Shown: one piece after another, positions 55,344-64,000 of the stretch | Layout: each line of letters opens with the position of its first letter | Position numbering within the stretch: the stretch's first letter is position 1 | From: Streptomyces sp. H39-S7 | GTDB taxonomy: Bacteria > Actinomycetota > Actinomycetes > Streptomycetales > Streptomycetaceae | Reading direction: 5' to 3' | Length of the DNA stretch: 64,000 nucleotides | NCBI RefSeq assembly: GCF_027158205.1 | Contig: NZ_JAPVLU010000039.1 | Coordinates: 29,646-93,645, forward strand | The notes under the pieces: model-generated | The model's input: the letters and a program-made list of their open reading frames with translations, nothing else | Database searches by the model: none | What the model was told of the DNA's origin: nothing | Position numbers and translations under genes: made by a program

Positions 55344-56201
55344 ATGCGTACAGCAATGATCGTTCCCGCTCTGGCGCTCGCGCTGGCCTGTCCCTTCGCG
55401 TCGGCCACCATGGCTGCGGCAGGCGACGGACATGGGGGCGGCCTGAGGGTGATGGGCCTGACCGCAGACCAGCAGCTCGTCAGCTTCTCCGAGGACGCAC
55501 CCTCGTCGCTCCGCTCGTCCGGTCGTGTGCAAGGCCTGCGGGGGGACACCAAGCTGGTCGGGATCGACTTCCGTGTTCAGACCGGGAAGCTGTACGGCGT
55601 AGGCAACAAGGGCGGGGTCTACACCGTTGATCGCGACGCGAGGGCCAGCAAGGTCTCGCAGTTGACCGTGGCGTTGCAGGGCAACAACTTCGGCGTCGAC
55701 TTCAACCCGGCCGCCAACCGGCTGCGCGTGGTCAGCGACACCGGTCAGAATCTGCGCCACAACATCGACGACCCCGCCACCCCCCGCTCCACCACTGTCG
55801 ACGGCCCCCTGACCAATCCCGCCGTCCCGCCGGCCACCACGACCACCACCGCGCGGGGCGTCACCGGCGTCGCGTACACCAACAACGACCTGAACACCAT
55901 GACCGCGACGACACTGTTCGACATCGACACCGTCAACGACCGCGTCTCGCTGCAGTCCCCAGCCAACGCCGGAACCCTCGCGCCCACGGGTGGCCTGGGC
56001 GTCAACGCGGGCCCGTCGGCCGGTTTTGACATCTACTACTCACCCAAGGCCGGAACCAACCGGGGCTTCGCCGCGCTCCAGGTGAGCGGCACCTACAGCT
56101 TCTACCACGTCAACGTCCTGAATGGAAAGGCCGAGTACATCGGCAACTTCCCCGCCGGCCGGCAGGTCTTCGACATCGCCCTCCCTCTGGCCCAGGACTA
56201 G
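55344..56201 (+). CDS. Secreted DUF4394 protein
   Basis: 285 residues with a signal peptide (about 1-25, cut near MAAAGDG). The DUF4394 beta-propeller-like domain has LVGIDFRVQTGKLYGVGNKG, then FGVDFNPAANRLRVVSDTGQ and GVAYTNNDLNTMTATTLFDI. No anchor. Function of the family is unknown. Its stop codon (TAG, 56199-56201) coincides with the left edge of the IS remnant, so the original C-terminus may have been longer or may be intact at a CTAG target. Confidence 0.86.
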   Translation: MRTAMIVPALALALACPFASATMAAAGDGHGGGLRVMGLTADQQLVSFSEDAPSSLRSSGRVQGLRGDTKLVGIDFRVQTGKLYGVGNKGGVYTVDRDARASKVSQLTVALQGNNFGVDFNPAANRLRVVSDTGQNLRHNIDDPATPRSTTVDGPLTNPAVPPATTTTTARGVTGVAYTNNDLNTMTATTLFDIDTVNDRVSLQSPANAGTLAPTGGLGVNAGPSAGFDIYYSPKAGTNRGFAALQVSGTYSFYHVNVLNGKAEYIGNFPAGRQVFDIALPLAQD

Positions 56202-56830
56202 GTCGTTTCGTTCGGATCATCGGATCGTTGGTCTGGTGGGCCATTGGCTGTCATCCCGTGGGCTTGGATCAAGCCGTTGTTGCCGGAACGGATTCTGCGC
56301 CGGGGTGGCCGGTGACGGGATCATCGTGAGGTGATCGATGCGGTCGCCTACAAATTCCTGACCGGATGGTAGCGGGTCCATCTGCGCGAGACGTACGGCA
56401 ACTGGCGTGACGTTTGCAACCGGTTGCGGATGTGGGCGGTCGATGGAACGTGGGAGCGGGCCTTCACCGCGTTGATGGCCCGGGCCGACGCTGATGAGGA
56501 TGGGAATTGGGCTGTCTTGGTGGACTCAATGATCGTGCGCGCGCACCAGCGCGCACGCGGCCGGGGCCCCGCAAAGAAGGGGCCCCGGCGGGCGAGCCGA
56601 CCGACCATGTCATCGGCCGGTCCCGCGGCGGGCTGACCACAAAGATCCACCTCACCTCCGACGCCCATTGCAGCCCCCTGGCCTTCGTCCTGACCGCCGG
56701 ACAGGCCGGCGACGCGCCCGTCTTCACGGAAGTGATGGGCCGTGTGCGTGTTCCCCGCCGACGCGGGCGGCCCCGCACCAGACCGCATCGTACTCAAAGA
56801 CATCCCGGTCGCACTCCAGTCTGGCAGCGC
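56201..56830 (+). mobile_element. Decayed IS5-type transposase
   Basis: Two frames hold one transposase: MRMWAVDGTWERAFTALMAR (56424 onward) and, shifted, GEPTDHVIGRSRGGLTTKIH followed by FVLTAGQAGDAPVFTEVMGR. Upstream the EVIDAVAYKFLTGW region is broken by a stop. The left end reads GGTCGTTTCGTTCGGATCAT, plausibly the terminal repeat, starting at the DUF4394 stop. The element stops abruptly at about 56830; its C-terminal third and right end are gone. Confidence 0.82.
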
Positions 56831-56842
56831 CCGCCCCTGTGG

Positions 56843-57545
56843 TCAGCGTGAATTTTGCTGCCCATACCAGTGGTGCGGGGTAAGGGACATGCTCGAGTGG
56901 CCCTCTCGAATGGGCCGTACCGCGAGAATCTGGTCGACGCCCATGCGCCGTTCGGCGAAAGCTGCCGCACCCCCAACCAAGTAGAGTCGCCAGACGCGAG
57001 CAGTAGGGTGTCCGACCAGGGAAACGAAGTCGTCCCAACGTTCTTCCAGTGTGTGATGCCAGGCGGAAATGGTGCGCGCATAGTGTTCGCGCAGTGATTC
57101 AACCGACCGGACTTCGAATCCGGCCGATTCCAACAGATCGACGGTCTGACCAACAGGTCGCATGTGCATGTCGGGGGCGATGTAGGTCTCAATGAACGCC
57201 CCACCCCCAGGCGCATGGGCCCCTCGCGACATCTGCTGCACCAACAGGCGGCCGCGCGGTTGGAGCAGGGTATACAGGCGGCGGGCGAACGCCGGATACT
57301 CGACGTCACCGACATGCTCGCCCATCTCGATGGCGCTCACGGCGTCGTATCCTCCCCCCTCGATGTCCCGGTAGTGCCGCAGTTGTACGTCCACCAGATC
57401 GGCCAGACCCCGCCGCTCGACCCGTGCGGCAACGAAGTCGCGTTGCTCAGTCGATAGCGTGACTGCGGTGACCTGCGCCTTGTACGTCTGCGCGGCATGC
57501 AGGCTCAGGGAGCCATGGCCTGGCGCATCTCGTTGGGGATCTCCA
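56843..57545 (-). pseudogene. 5'-truncated cyclopropane-fatty-acyl-phospholipid synthase
   Basis: Cyclopropanation of membrane lipid unsaturations by SAM. The readable part runs from the end of the SAM-binding motif (HGSLSLHAAQTYKAQVTAV) through AVSAIEMGEHVGDVEYPAFAR, YIAPDMHMRPVGQT and LVGGAAAFAERRMGVDQILA, so it matches the catalytic core. The N-terminal half is missing, and the GCGWG glycine motif is replaced by a shifted sequence. Its C-terminus ends at the IS remnant. Probably not functional. Confidence 0.78.
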
Positions 57546-57827
57546 GGGGGTGCTTCTCGTTCACTGCTCAACGGTGAAGGACCGCGCCGACCAAAGCCAC
57601 ACCGCAAGGTCAACGAAACCACTACCAGTGTCGGCCTGAGGTGGTGCTTGCCTTCTGAACCACCAGGTGGTGGACATGCCGATCCTCGGCGGGGCATCGG
57701 CTGTGCGAGTGGGGCTGGCCCGGGCCGCCGGAGGGGGACGCGTCACGGGAACAGGGCGATCGTTGGGCCCGTCCTCGTGCGGGCTGGCGTCCCTGCCTCG
57801 GGCGGCCCGGGTGATGCAAAGGAGCGG
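57546..57827. other. Gap between CFA remnant and chaplin
   Basis: 282 bases; no chaplin- or CFA-like sequence. A short frame (SGFVDLAVWLWSARSF) is not matched to anything. Confidence 0.5.
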
Positions 57828-58136
57828 TCAGCGCTGGTAGCCGTCGTGGCCGGCCCAGTCGCCGTTCTCGTTGTCGTTGGTGTCGTCGTGGTGGCTGCTG
57901 ATGTTCTGGCAGGTGTTGCCGAACGCGGGGTTGAGCAGGCCGACGACGTTGACGGTGTTGCCGCACAGGTTGACGGGCACGTGGATGGGGACCTGCAGGA
58001 GGTTCCCGGACAGCACACCGGGAGAGCCGACGGCTGCACCGTGGGCGTCGGCATCGGCGGCGGCGATACCGGCGCTGGCGGCCAGAACGGCACCGGCCGC
58101 GGCGGTGATGGCGGCTGCCTGGGCAATACGGGACAT
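57828..58136 (-). CDS. Short chaplin
   Basis: Hydrophobic amyloid-forming coat protein of aerial hyphae; 102 residues with a signal peptide ending near AAADA. The chaplin domain is GSPGVLSGNLLQVPIHVPVN followed by CGNTVNVVGLLNPAFGNTC, with the two Cys expected to form a disulfide. The tail is unusual: HHDDTNDNENGDWAGHDGYQR, hydrophilic and acidic. AAGGAG lies 8 bases before the ATG. No sorting signal, so it is a secreted short type. Confidence 0.93.
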   Translation of the reverse strand: MSRIAQAAAITAAAGAVLAASAGIAAADADAHGAAVGSPGVLSGNLLQVPIHVPVNLCGNTVNVVGLLNPAFGNTCQNISSHHDDTNDNENGDWAGHDGYQR

Positions 58137-58952
58137 CGAAGAGACTCCTTGAAGAGGCGAATGCGCCGCGTAGGCTGCGGCGTCGTCTCCCCAACGGGCC
58201 TGCTCTCTGGCAGGTCACGGGTGTTCCACCGAACCAGCGACCGAACCTCTCACGACATCGCGGGCGCACTGCGGTGCGCGGAAACGGCCTGGAGGGCCGT
58301 TCGGGTGAACGGGGATCCTGGGCGGCGGTTCCTGCCGTGACGCGACTGGCCGGCAGCTCGTTCATCGGGTGCGACATCGAGGTCCGGCCGGGCCCGGCAG
58401 CAGGATCCCTTTCCCTGCCAGACCCGGCCGCATCATCCGACACTCCTCGATGCCCCGAACCCACCTGCGGCCACCCCGCAGCCGTCGGCCAATTATTCGA
58501 TGTGCGAAATGGTGGATGCGTGCGGCCGTCATGACCAGGGCGGGGGCGGCGTGCTGGAGCCACCTGACACGTGCTGCCCCCGCCGGGCCTGCAGACCCGA
58601 GACCGCGGCCTGCGCTGACATGCTCGGCCCCCGCTGTGGGCGGAGGGTGAGGGCGGAGCGCATCCGCACCACTGCATAGACACAAATCCCTCTTTTGAAA
58701 CATGCCAGCTGCCGGCGGGACAGGCGTTGCGAGGAGCCGTTCGACGCGACGGGCACGGCGTGGATGGTCCGGTGCTTCGCGGAGTCCTGGGTGATTGCTC
58801 CGGGGCCAGCGGGGGGCTGTTGCGGTGAGATGTGGCTTCGATCCCGGCAAAATGGGCGTGTCGGGGCGCGGTCGGCGGTGCCGGGCGTGGTGTTGATCGT
58901 GAGGTCCGTGCCGCACCGGATGTGGTGCTGTCTCACCTTCAGGGAGATCTTC
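58137..58952. other. Intergenic region between divergent chaplins
   Basis: 816 bases with no credible gene. It must hold both chaplin promoters, but no clear elements were seen. Confidence 0.5.
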
Positions 58953-59408
58953 ATGATGCGTATTGCCAAGGCCGCCACGGTCATCGCCGCTATGGGCGCC
59001 GCGCTGTTCGGCGGTGCGGGACTGGCCGCCGCCGACGCCGGCGCTGAGGGCTACACGGTCGGCTCGCCCGGTGTCCTGTCGGGGAACCTGATCCAGGTCC
59101 CCATCCACATTCCGGTCAACGTGTGCGGCAACACCGTCAGCGTGCTCGGTGCGCTGAACCCGGCGTTCGGCAACCGCTGCGAGAACGGATCCGGCCGCTA
59201 CATGGGCGGCCAGGGCGGTCAGGACAACCGAGGCGAGGGCAACTGGGGCCAGGACAACCGCGGTGAGGACAACCGCGGCGGCGACAACCACAGCGGCAAG
59301 GGCCAGATGAGCAACCACCACCACAGCGGCGACGAGGGCGGCCAGGGGGGCACCGAGCACCAGGGCGGCGACATGCACAGCGATCACCAGGACGACTGCG
59401 ACTACTGA
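58953..59408 (+). CDS. Chaplin with long hydrophilic repeat tail
   Basis: 151 residues. Signal peptide to about residue 27, then GSPGVLSGNLIQVPIHIPVN and CGNTVSVLGALNPAFGNRC, a standard chaplin domain close to that of the neighbour. The remaining 75 residues are a low-complexity tail with QDNRGEGNWG, QDNRGEDNRGG and His/Asp-rich repeats (NHHHSGDEGG), ending DDCDY. Such a tail is not part of ordinary short chaplins. AGGGAG lies 6 bases before the ATG. Confidence 0.92.
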   Translation: MMRIAKAATVIAAMGAALFGGAGLAAADAGAEGYTVGSPGVLSGNLIQVPIHIPVNVCGNTVSVLGALNPAFGNRCENGSGRYMGGQGGQDNRGEGNWGQDNRGEDNRGGDNHSGKGQMSNHHHSGDEGGQGGTEHQGGDMHSDHQDDCDY

Positions 59409-59638
59409 TCGCGGTTCGGCGCCTGGTAGCGCCTGACCGGGTTGCCGGCGTGACGTCGTACGGCGGTGCGGCGTGCGGAGCCGGCCTTCGGGTGATCGAC
59501 TTCTTGCCGGATCGTGTGCCACCCCATTCAGAGGGGTCTGGGCTGACGCACGGTCCGGTCTTCCCGCTGCCCCGGGAAGGGTCGGGGTCCCGATGGCAGT
59601 TGGCATGTTTCCGACGCCCCGACTACAGGAGGCTGTGG

Positions 59639-61456
59639 GTGAGTGAGCGTCCGATCAATGATTACGCGGTGCTGTCGGACTGCCGGTCGGCTGCCCTGGT
59701 GGGTTCGGACGGGTCGGTGGACTGGTGGTGTCTGCCGCGTTTCGACAGCCCGGCAGTCTTCGCCCGCCTTCTTGACACCGATGCGGGTCATTGGTCCATT
59801 CGTCCCTGTGGAAGTACCGAGGTCAGCCGGCGGTACCGGGACGGTGCCCTGGTGCTCGAGACGACGTTCCGCACCCGTACCGGGACGGTTGTCCTGGTGG
59901 ATGCGCTCGCCGTGGGACGCAGAGAGCGAGGCCATGCGCTCGGCAGCGCATCCCCCGGGGCGCTCCTGCGGCAGGTCACCTGCAGCGAAGGCCGTGTGGT
60001 GGTTGAGGTCAGTTACGCTCCGCGGCCGGAATTCGGCCTGGTCCACCCCCTGATGTCCCTGGTCAGAGGAGGCCTGATTGCGCGCGGGGGCTCCCACAGC
60101 CTGATGCTGTCTGCACCGATCGAACTCGCGATCGAGCAGTCCACCGCCCGAGGCCAGATCATGATGCGAGCTGGTGACCGGCTCGACATGGCCTTGCACG
60201 CCCACCCCGCCTGGGGCGACGAGCCCAGACCGTGGAGCCGGCGGCGCATCAGACGGCGCCTGGCGGACACCACCAACAGCTGGCGGTCCTGGACAGCGCT
60301 GCACCAGGCCTACCGCGGGCCGTGGCAGGAGCAGGTCGAGCACAGCGGGCGGGTACTGCAGGCGCTGACCTTCGCCCCGACGGGGGCGATCGTGGCGGCC
60401 GCCACTACCTCGCTGCCCGAGAGCATCGGCGGAGACCGCAACTGGGACTACCGCTACACCTGGGTGCGCGACGCGAGCTTTACCCTCCAGGCCCTGGCCA
60501 CCGCATCGTGCGACAAGGAGAAGGGCGCCTTCTTCGGTTTCCTCGCCCGCGCCGCAGCCACCCAGCTGCAGCGCGGCGTGGACCTGCAGGTCATGTACGG
60601 CATCGGAGGCGAACGTGACCTGAGCGAACGGCCCATGCCCCACTTGGCGGGATGGCGCCACAGCGCCCCGGTGCGTACCGGCAACGACGCCTGGCGGCAG
60701 CGGCAGCTGGACGTCTACGGCGAACTCCTCGACGCCGCCCACCAGTGCCTGCCCCACGACGCACCGCTCGACCTGCCGGTCCGGACATTTCTCGTACAGG
60801 CGGTGGAGGCAGCGGCCCGCCGGTGGAGCGAACCCGATCAGGGCATCTGGGAGGTGCGCGGACCCAGCCGGCACTTCCTGCACTCCAAGCTCATGTGCTG
60901 GGTCGCCCTGGACCGTGCCATCGACATGGCACCGGCCCTACAAGCAGCCGATCGCGTCCAGGACTGGAAGGCCATCCGGGAGCAGATCCGCACCACGATC
61001 GAGGGAGAGGGCTGGAACGATCAGTTGGGAGCATTCTCCCAGGCCTTCGGCAGCGAGGAACTGGACGCCTCCGCCCTCGTGCTGGCCCTGGTGGGATTCC
61101 TTCCCGGCAACGACCCCCGCGTGCGGTCAACCGTCCAAGCAATCCGATCGCAACTCATGGACGCGCGGGGGCTGGTACATCGCTACCTCAAAGACGACAT
61201 GCCAACGCAGGAGGGCACTTTCCTGCTGTGTACCTTCTGGCTCGCCCACGCCCTGGCAATCAGCGGTGATGTCTCCGGAGCACGGCAGGTGTTCGAAACA
61301 GCCCTGGCCCAAGCCAACGACGTGGGCCTACTCGCTGAGGAAGTCTCCAGCGCCACGGGCGAAGCTCTCGGGAACTACCCGCAGGCCCTCAGCCACATTG
61401 GCCTGGTCAACGCAGCCCGAGCCATCCACGAAGCAGAAGGCAGCACGCAGAGATAG
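59639..61456 (+). CDS. Glycoside hydrolase family 15 protein
   Basis: 605 residues. Starts at GTG with AGGAGG six bases upstream; begins SERPINDYAVLSDCRSAALV. It has the N-terminal beta-sandwich (GSVDWWCLPRFDSPAVF) and the (alpha/alpha)6 barrel with NWDYRYTWVRDASFTLQA, the GH15 signature, and QLGAFSQAFGSEELDAS near the catalytic second Glu. Actinobacterial members are glucoamylases or trehalases; the N-terminal pattern is nearer the trehalase group. No signal peptide, so cytosolic. Confidence 0.9.
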   Translation: MSERPINDYAVLSDCRSAALVGSDGSVDWWCLPRFDSPAVFARLLDTDAGHWSIRPCGSTEVSRRYRDGALVLETTFRTRTGTVVLVDALAVGRRERGHALGSASPGALLRQVTCSEGRVVVEVSYAPRPEFGLVHPLMSLVRGGLIARGGSHSLMLSAPIELAIEQSTARGQIMMRAGDRLDMALHAHPAWGDEPRPWSRRRIRRRLADTTNSWRSWTALHQAYRGPWQEQVEHSGRVLQALTFAPTGAIVAAATTSLPESIGGDRNWDYRYTWVRDASFTLQALATASCDKEKGAFFGFLARAAATQLQRGVDLQVMYGIGGERDLSERPMPHLAGWRHSAPVRTGNDAWRQRQLDVYGELLDAAHQCLPHDAPLDLPVRTFLVQAVEAAARRWSEPDQGIWEVRGPSRHFLHSKLMCWVALDRAIDMAPALQAADRVQDWKAIREQIRTTIEGEGWNDQLGAFSQAFGSEELDASALVLALVGFLPGNDPRVRSTVQAIRSQLMDARGLVHRYLKDDMPTQEGTFLLCTFWLAHALAISGDVSGARQVFETALAQANDVGLLAEEVSSATGEALGNYPQALSHIGLVNAARAIHEAEGSTQR

Positions 61457-61701
61457 CAGACGGTGCCCTGCTCTTGCGGCTCCCCGACAGGCCGGGGTAA
61501 GTCTCCACCGCTGGTCGGTGCCCGACAACCCACTTCTATGTCCTGCAGGCGATCGGCGCCGCAGTGCGCCCCAGCCAGTGACGCACCCGGTGCCCCTTGC
61601 GGGCAGAACGGCGCGAATCGTAAGGAGTCGCTACCGCCGTGCGTCAATGGTTACGACGTACGGTCTTCCCGGACACTGTGTGTAACTGGGAAGGAACCGA
61701 G

Positions 61702-63198
61702 ATGGACGCCCCTGACGACGAACAGGACGCCCGCCGCCCACCCCTCAAACCGCAGCCGCAGCCTCCGGCGGACGGGGCGAGCACACCGCCAGACAGCGGC
61801 CCCGGGCAGCCAGCGGCGGAGCCCTCGCCCGATGCGACGAAGCAGTCCGATACTTCCGCCGCCCGTGCCAACCCGGCGGCGAAGCCTGAGCGGCGTGGTC
61901 GGTTGCGTGCGTTGTTGGCGGCGGGCCCGCCGCCGGGTCCTGCCCGGCCGGGGTTCTGGCGCAGCCCGTTGCGCGGTCCGTGGCTGACATCGGTGTTCGG
62001 ATTGATTCTGCTCGTGGGTATCACGGTGATGTTCGTGACCGGGCTGCTGTCCTACGCCGCATACAACCCGGACTTGTCGCCGGTCAACGACCAGACCCCG
62101 GACAAGGGGATTCTGGGTTTCTACCTGTTCTCCTGGCCCACCCACCCCTACTGGCTCTATCGGCTCCTGCAAGGCGTGCACGTCACGCTGGGGGTAGTAC
62201 TCATCCCGATCCTGCTGGCCAAACTGTGGTCAGTGGTCCCCAAGCTGTTCTCGTGGCCTCCGGTGCGCTCGGTCAGCCACGCGCTGGAGCGCCTGTCGCT
62301 GCTGCTCCTGGTGGGCGGCGTGCTGTTCGAGTTCATCACGGGCATTCTCAACATCCAGCTGCACTACATCTTCCCCGGCTCCTTCTACACCCTGCACTTC
62401 TACGGGGCGTGGGTCTTCATCGGCGCGTTCGTCGTCCACATCGCCTTCCGCATTCCGACCATGGTCCGCGCCCTGCGCAGCCGCCGGCTGCGCACCGAGC
62501 TGCGCACCGAGCTGGAGCGGACCGAACCCGAACCCGCGGACGACACAGGTCTGGTCTCACCGCGGCCGGCCGTACCGACGATGTCGCGACGCGGCGCGCT
62601 GGGCATGGTGGGCCTGGGATCCGCGACCCTGCTCGTCGTCACGGCCGGGCAGAGCATCGGCGGGCCCCTGCGCCGCGTCGCACTGCTTGCCCCGCACGGC
62701 GGGCCGAACCCTGGTTCGGGTCCAGGCGGCTTCCAGATCAACAAGACGGCGGCCGACGTCGGCATCCAGGCCCGTGACATCGGGCCGGACTGGCGATTGA
62801 CCGTGCGCGCGGGCACCCGTCAGATCGTCCTCACCCGAGCCCAGGTCCTGGCATTGCCGCAACACGGAGCCTCACTGCCGATCGCCTGCGTGGAGGGATG
62901 GTCCACCGACAACCAGGACTGGTCCGGCGTGCGACTTGCCGACCTGGCCGCACTCGTCGGCCTGCACACCAGCCCGCCGGGCGTCGCGGTGGAATCCGTA
63001 CAGCGCGGCGGCGCGTTCCGCTCGACGGTGCTGCGGGACAACCAGGTCCGCGACCCCCGCTCGCTGCTGGCCCTTCAGGTCAACGGCGCAGACCTCACCC
63101 CGGACCACGGCTACCCCGCCCGCATCATCGTCCCCGCCAACCCCGGCGTGCACAACACCAAATGGGTCACCCGCCTCACCTTCGGGAGCACCCTGTGA
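61702..63198 (+). CDS. Fused cytochrome-b-like membrane domain and sulfite-oxidase-type molybdoenzyme
   Basis: 498 residues. A Pro-rich cytosolic N-terminus (about 1-90) leads to a four-helix b-type cytochrome domain with candidate haem ligands in HPYWLYRLLQGVHV and LHFYGAW. A Tat-like SRRGALGMVGLGSATLLV then precedes the molybdopterin domain with LPIACVEGWSTDNQDWSG, whose Cys 396 should bind Mo. The C-terminal NPGVHNTKWVTRLTF fits the SUOX fold. Electrons may pass from an outside substrate to the haem and membrane. ATG start with GGAAGGA upstream. Confidence 0.87.
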   Translation: MDAPDDEQDARRPPLKPQPQPPADGASTPPDSGPGQPAAEPSPDATKQSDTSAARANPAAKPERRGRLRALLAAGPPPGPARPGFWRSPLRGPWLTSVFGLILLVGITVMFVTGLLSYAAYNPDLSPVNDQTPDKGILGFYLFSWPTHPYWLYRLLQGVHVTLGVVLIPILLAKLWSVVPKLFSWPPVRSVSHALERLSLLLLVGGVLFEFITGILNIQLHYIFPGSFYTLHFYGAWVFIGAFVVHIAFRIPTMVRALRSRRLRTELRTELERTEPEPADDTGLVSPRPAVPTMSRRGALGMVGLGSATLLVVTAGQSIGGPLRRVALLAPHGGPNPGSGPGGFQINKTAADVGIQARDIGPDWRLTVRAGTRQIVLTRAQVLALPQHGASLPIACVEGWSTDNQDWSGVRLADLAALVGLHTSPPGVAVESVQRGGAFRSTVLRDNQVRDPRSLLALQVNGADLTPDHGYPARIIVPANPGVHNTKWVTRLTFGSTL

Positions 63199-63755
63199 AA
63201 AACCTCCGCGAGCGCTACGGCGCCTCCCCCCTGCACCTGCTCCTCATTCTGTGCTCCTTCGCCCTCACCGCCTACGCCGGGACGCGGCTACTCCAAGGCG
63301 ACACGATCCGCATCGCGATCTGGTTCGTGGGCGCCGCCCTCATCCACGACCTGGTGCTGCTCCCCCTTTACACCCTCACCGACCGTGCGACACAAGCCCT
63401 TCTCGGCTCCCGCGGCGGCACCGGGAAACACCACCGCACCCCCAAGCAGTGGATCAACTACCTGCGCGTACCGACCTTCGTCGCACTGCTCCTGCTGATC
63501 ACCTGGTACCCCCTGATCCTCAACAAGGTCCCCGGCTATCACCTGGCTACGGGCCTGCCCGCCGACGTCTTCCTCGGCCACTGGCTGCTCATCACCGCCG
63601 TCCTCTTCGCCGCCTCAGCCCTCTGCCTGATTACCTCCATGTGGCGCCAACGCACCCCGCAGCCGGATCCTGGCGCACCGCCAACTGACTCTCCATCTGC
63701 CGGACCAGCTCCTCAACCTCCACCTGGGCACAAGGCGCCGGATGACGAAGCCTGA
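63195..63755 (+). CDS. Small polytopic membrane protein
   Basis: 186 residues with about four hydrophobic helices (LHLLLILCSFALTAYAG, AIWFVGAALIHDLVLLPL, VPTFVALLLLITWYPLIL, GHWLLITAVLFAASAL) and a Pro-rich tail. Its GTG overlaps the stop of the molybdoenzyme gene (GTGA), so the two are translationally coupled; it is likely a membrane partner of that enzyme. Family not recognised. Confidence 0.85.
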   Translation: MKNLRERYGASPLHLLLILCSFALTAYAGTRLLQGDTIRIAIWFVGAALIHDLVLLPLYTLTDRATQALLGSRGGTGKHHRTPKQWINYLRVPTFVALLLLITWYPLILNKVPGYHLATGLPADVFLGHWLLITAVLFAASALCLITSMWRQRTPQPDPGAPPTDSPSAGPAPQPPPGHKAPDDEA

Positions 63756-63896
63756 AACGGTGTGAGCACGTCTGGCCGCATCGAACGTGCCAGAACAGCG
63801 TGACCGGGCAGGTCCGTAGGTCCAGAAGGCCGACGTCCGTGTTTCGTAAGGAGCCGCAGTCCAAAATGTCGGGTTCTGCTTCGTAGGGTGAAGCAT

Positions 63897-64000
63897 GTGA
63901 CCAACCACCCGACACCGCCCGTCGACGTCGTACTGCCGTGCCTGGACGAGGCCGGCGCCCTGCCCTGGGTGCTGGAGCGCATGCCGTCCGGATGGCGGGC
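63897..64000 (+). CDS. Family 2 glycosyltransferase, N-terminal part (cut by window edge)
   Basis: The first 34 codons of a glycosyltransferase of the GT-A type: VDVVLPCLDEAGALPWVLER is the usual first beta-strand and nucleotide loop. GTG start with AGGGTG upstream. The rest lies beyond base 64000. Common neighbour of such molybdoenzyme clusters in streptomycetes (recalled). Confidence 0.75.
   Translation, partial: MTNHPTPPVDVVLPCLDEAGALPWVLERMPSGWR

Noticed and set aside
58362..59606. 414-codon minus-strand frame across the second chaplin
   Set aside because: It is antisense to the chaplin and its middle is a simple Val/Ala run from the complement of the repeat tail.

Overview
The window is high-GC DNA with the gene style of a Streptomyces or close relative: GTG starts, dense operons, two chaplins, F420- and LLM-type enzymes, class F sortases, and lipoprotein and Tat-like secretion signals. 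No rRNA, tRNA or CRISPR array was seen. There are two parts: an ordinary chromosomal part (1 to about 31.6 kb) and an accessory part (about 31.6 to 57.6 kb) rich in broken genes, followed by a cell-surface and redox block (57.8 to 64 kb).

Part one. 1-5.6 kb: end of a glycerate kinase gene, a GNAT acetyltransferase, a Nudix hydrolase, a gamma-glutamyltransferase-family protein, an SCP2 sterol-carrier protein behind a paired palindrome, a nucleotidyltransferase and a DinB-like protein. 5.7-6.4 kb: a sirtuin. 6.4-14.8 kb (minus strand): a seven-gene operon for reductive pyrimidine breakdown, with beta-ureidopropionase, class III aminotransferase, dihydropyrimidinase, an F420-type LLM oxidoreductase, an NCS1 nucleobase permease, an inositol-monophosphatase-family protein and a desaturase-like FAD enzyme. 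A 14-bp palindrome lies just upstream. 15-24 kb: an alanine-rich unknown protein, a lipoprotein made of the SecD P1 head, a secreted gamma-glutamyltransferase, an anchored unknown protein, a ZIP metal transporter, a secreted GDSL esterase and a secreted CocE/S15 hydrolase. 24-27.2 kb: a gluABCD-type amino-acid ABC transporter. 27.4-31.6 kb: TfoX C-terminal domain protein, an unknown, a cupin, exonuclease III, an MBL hydrolase and a fused PcaD-PcaC enzyme.

Part two starts with a visibly AT-richer tyrosine integrase directly against the pcaDC start. Then come orphan genes, a 5'-truncated ABC transporter, a class F sortase, an FAD monooxygenase, and two related clusters: (A, minus strand) DUF4331 protein, class F sortase, membrane-anchored TPR protein; (B, plus strand) DUF4331 protein, TPR protein, NicO-type nickel/cobalt transporter, small lipoprotein. 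The DUF4331 and TPR members are paralogous between the clusters. Tight overlaps imply co-expression, so I read them as an undescribed cell-envelope system, possibly metal-linked, and rank this the most interesting content. Between and after them lie a peptidase-S51-like protein fused to a cysteinyl-tRNA-synthetase-like C-terminal domain, a frameshifted MarR regulator, an ABC ATPase scrap, a probable TnpB scrap, a collapsed kinase-regulator-anti-sigma locus, a DUF4394 secreted protein, a decayed IS5-type transposase and a headless cyclopropane-fatty-acid synthase.

The last block holds two chaplins, a GH15 glucanase/trehalase-type enzyme, a fused cytochrome-b/sulfite-oxidase-type molybdoenzyme translationally coupled to a small membrane protein, and the start of a family 2 glycosyltransferase.
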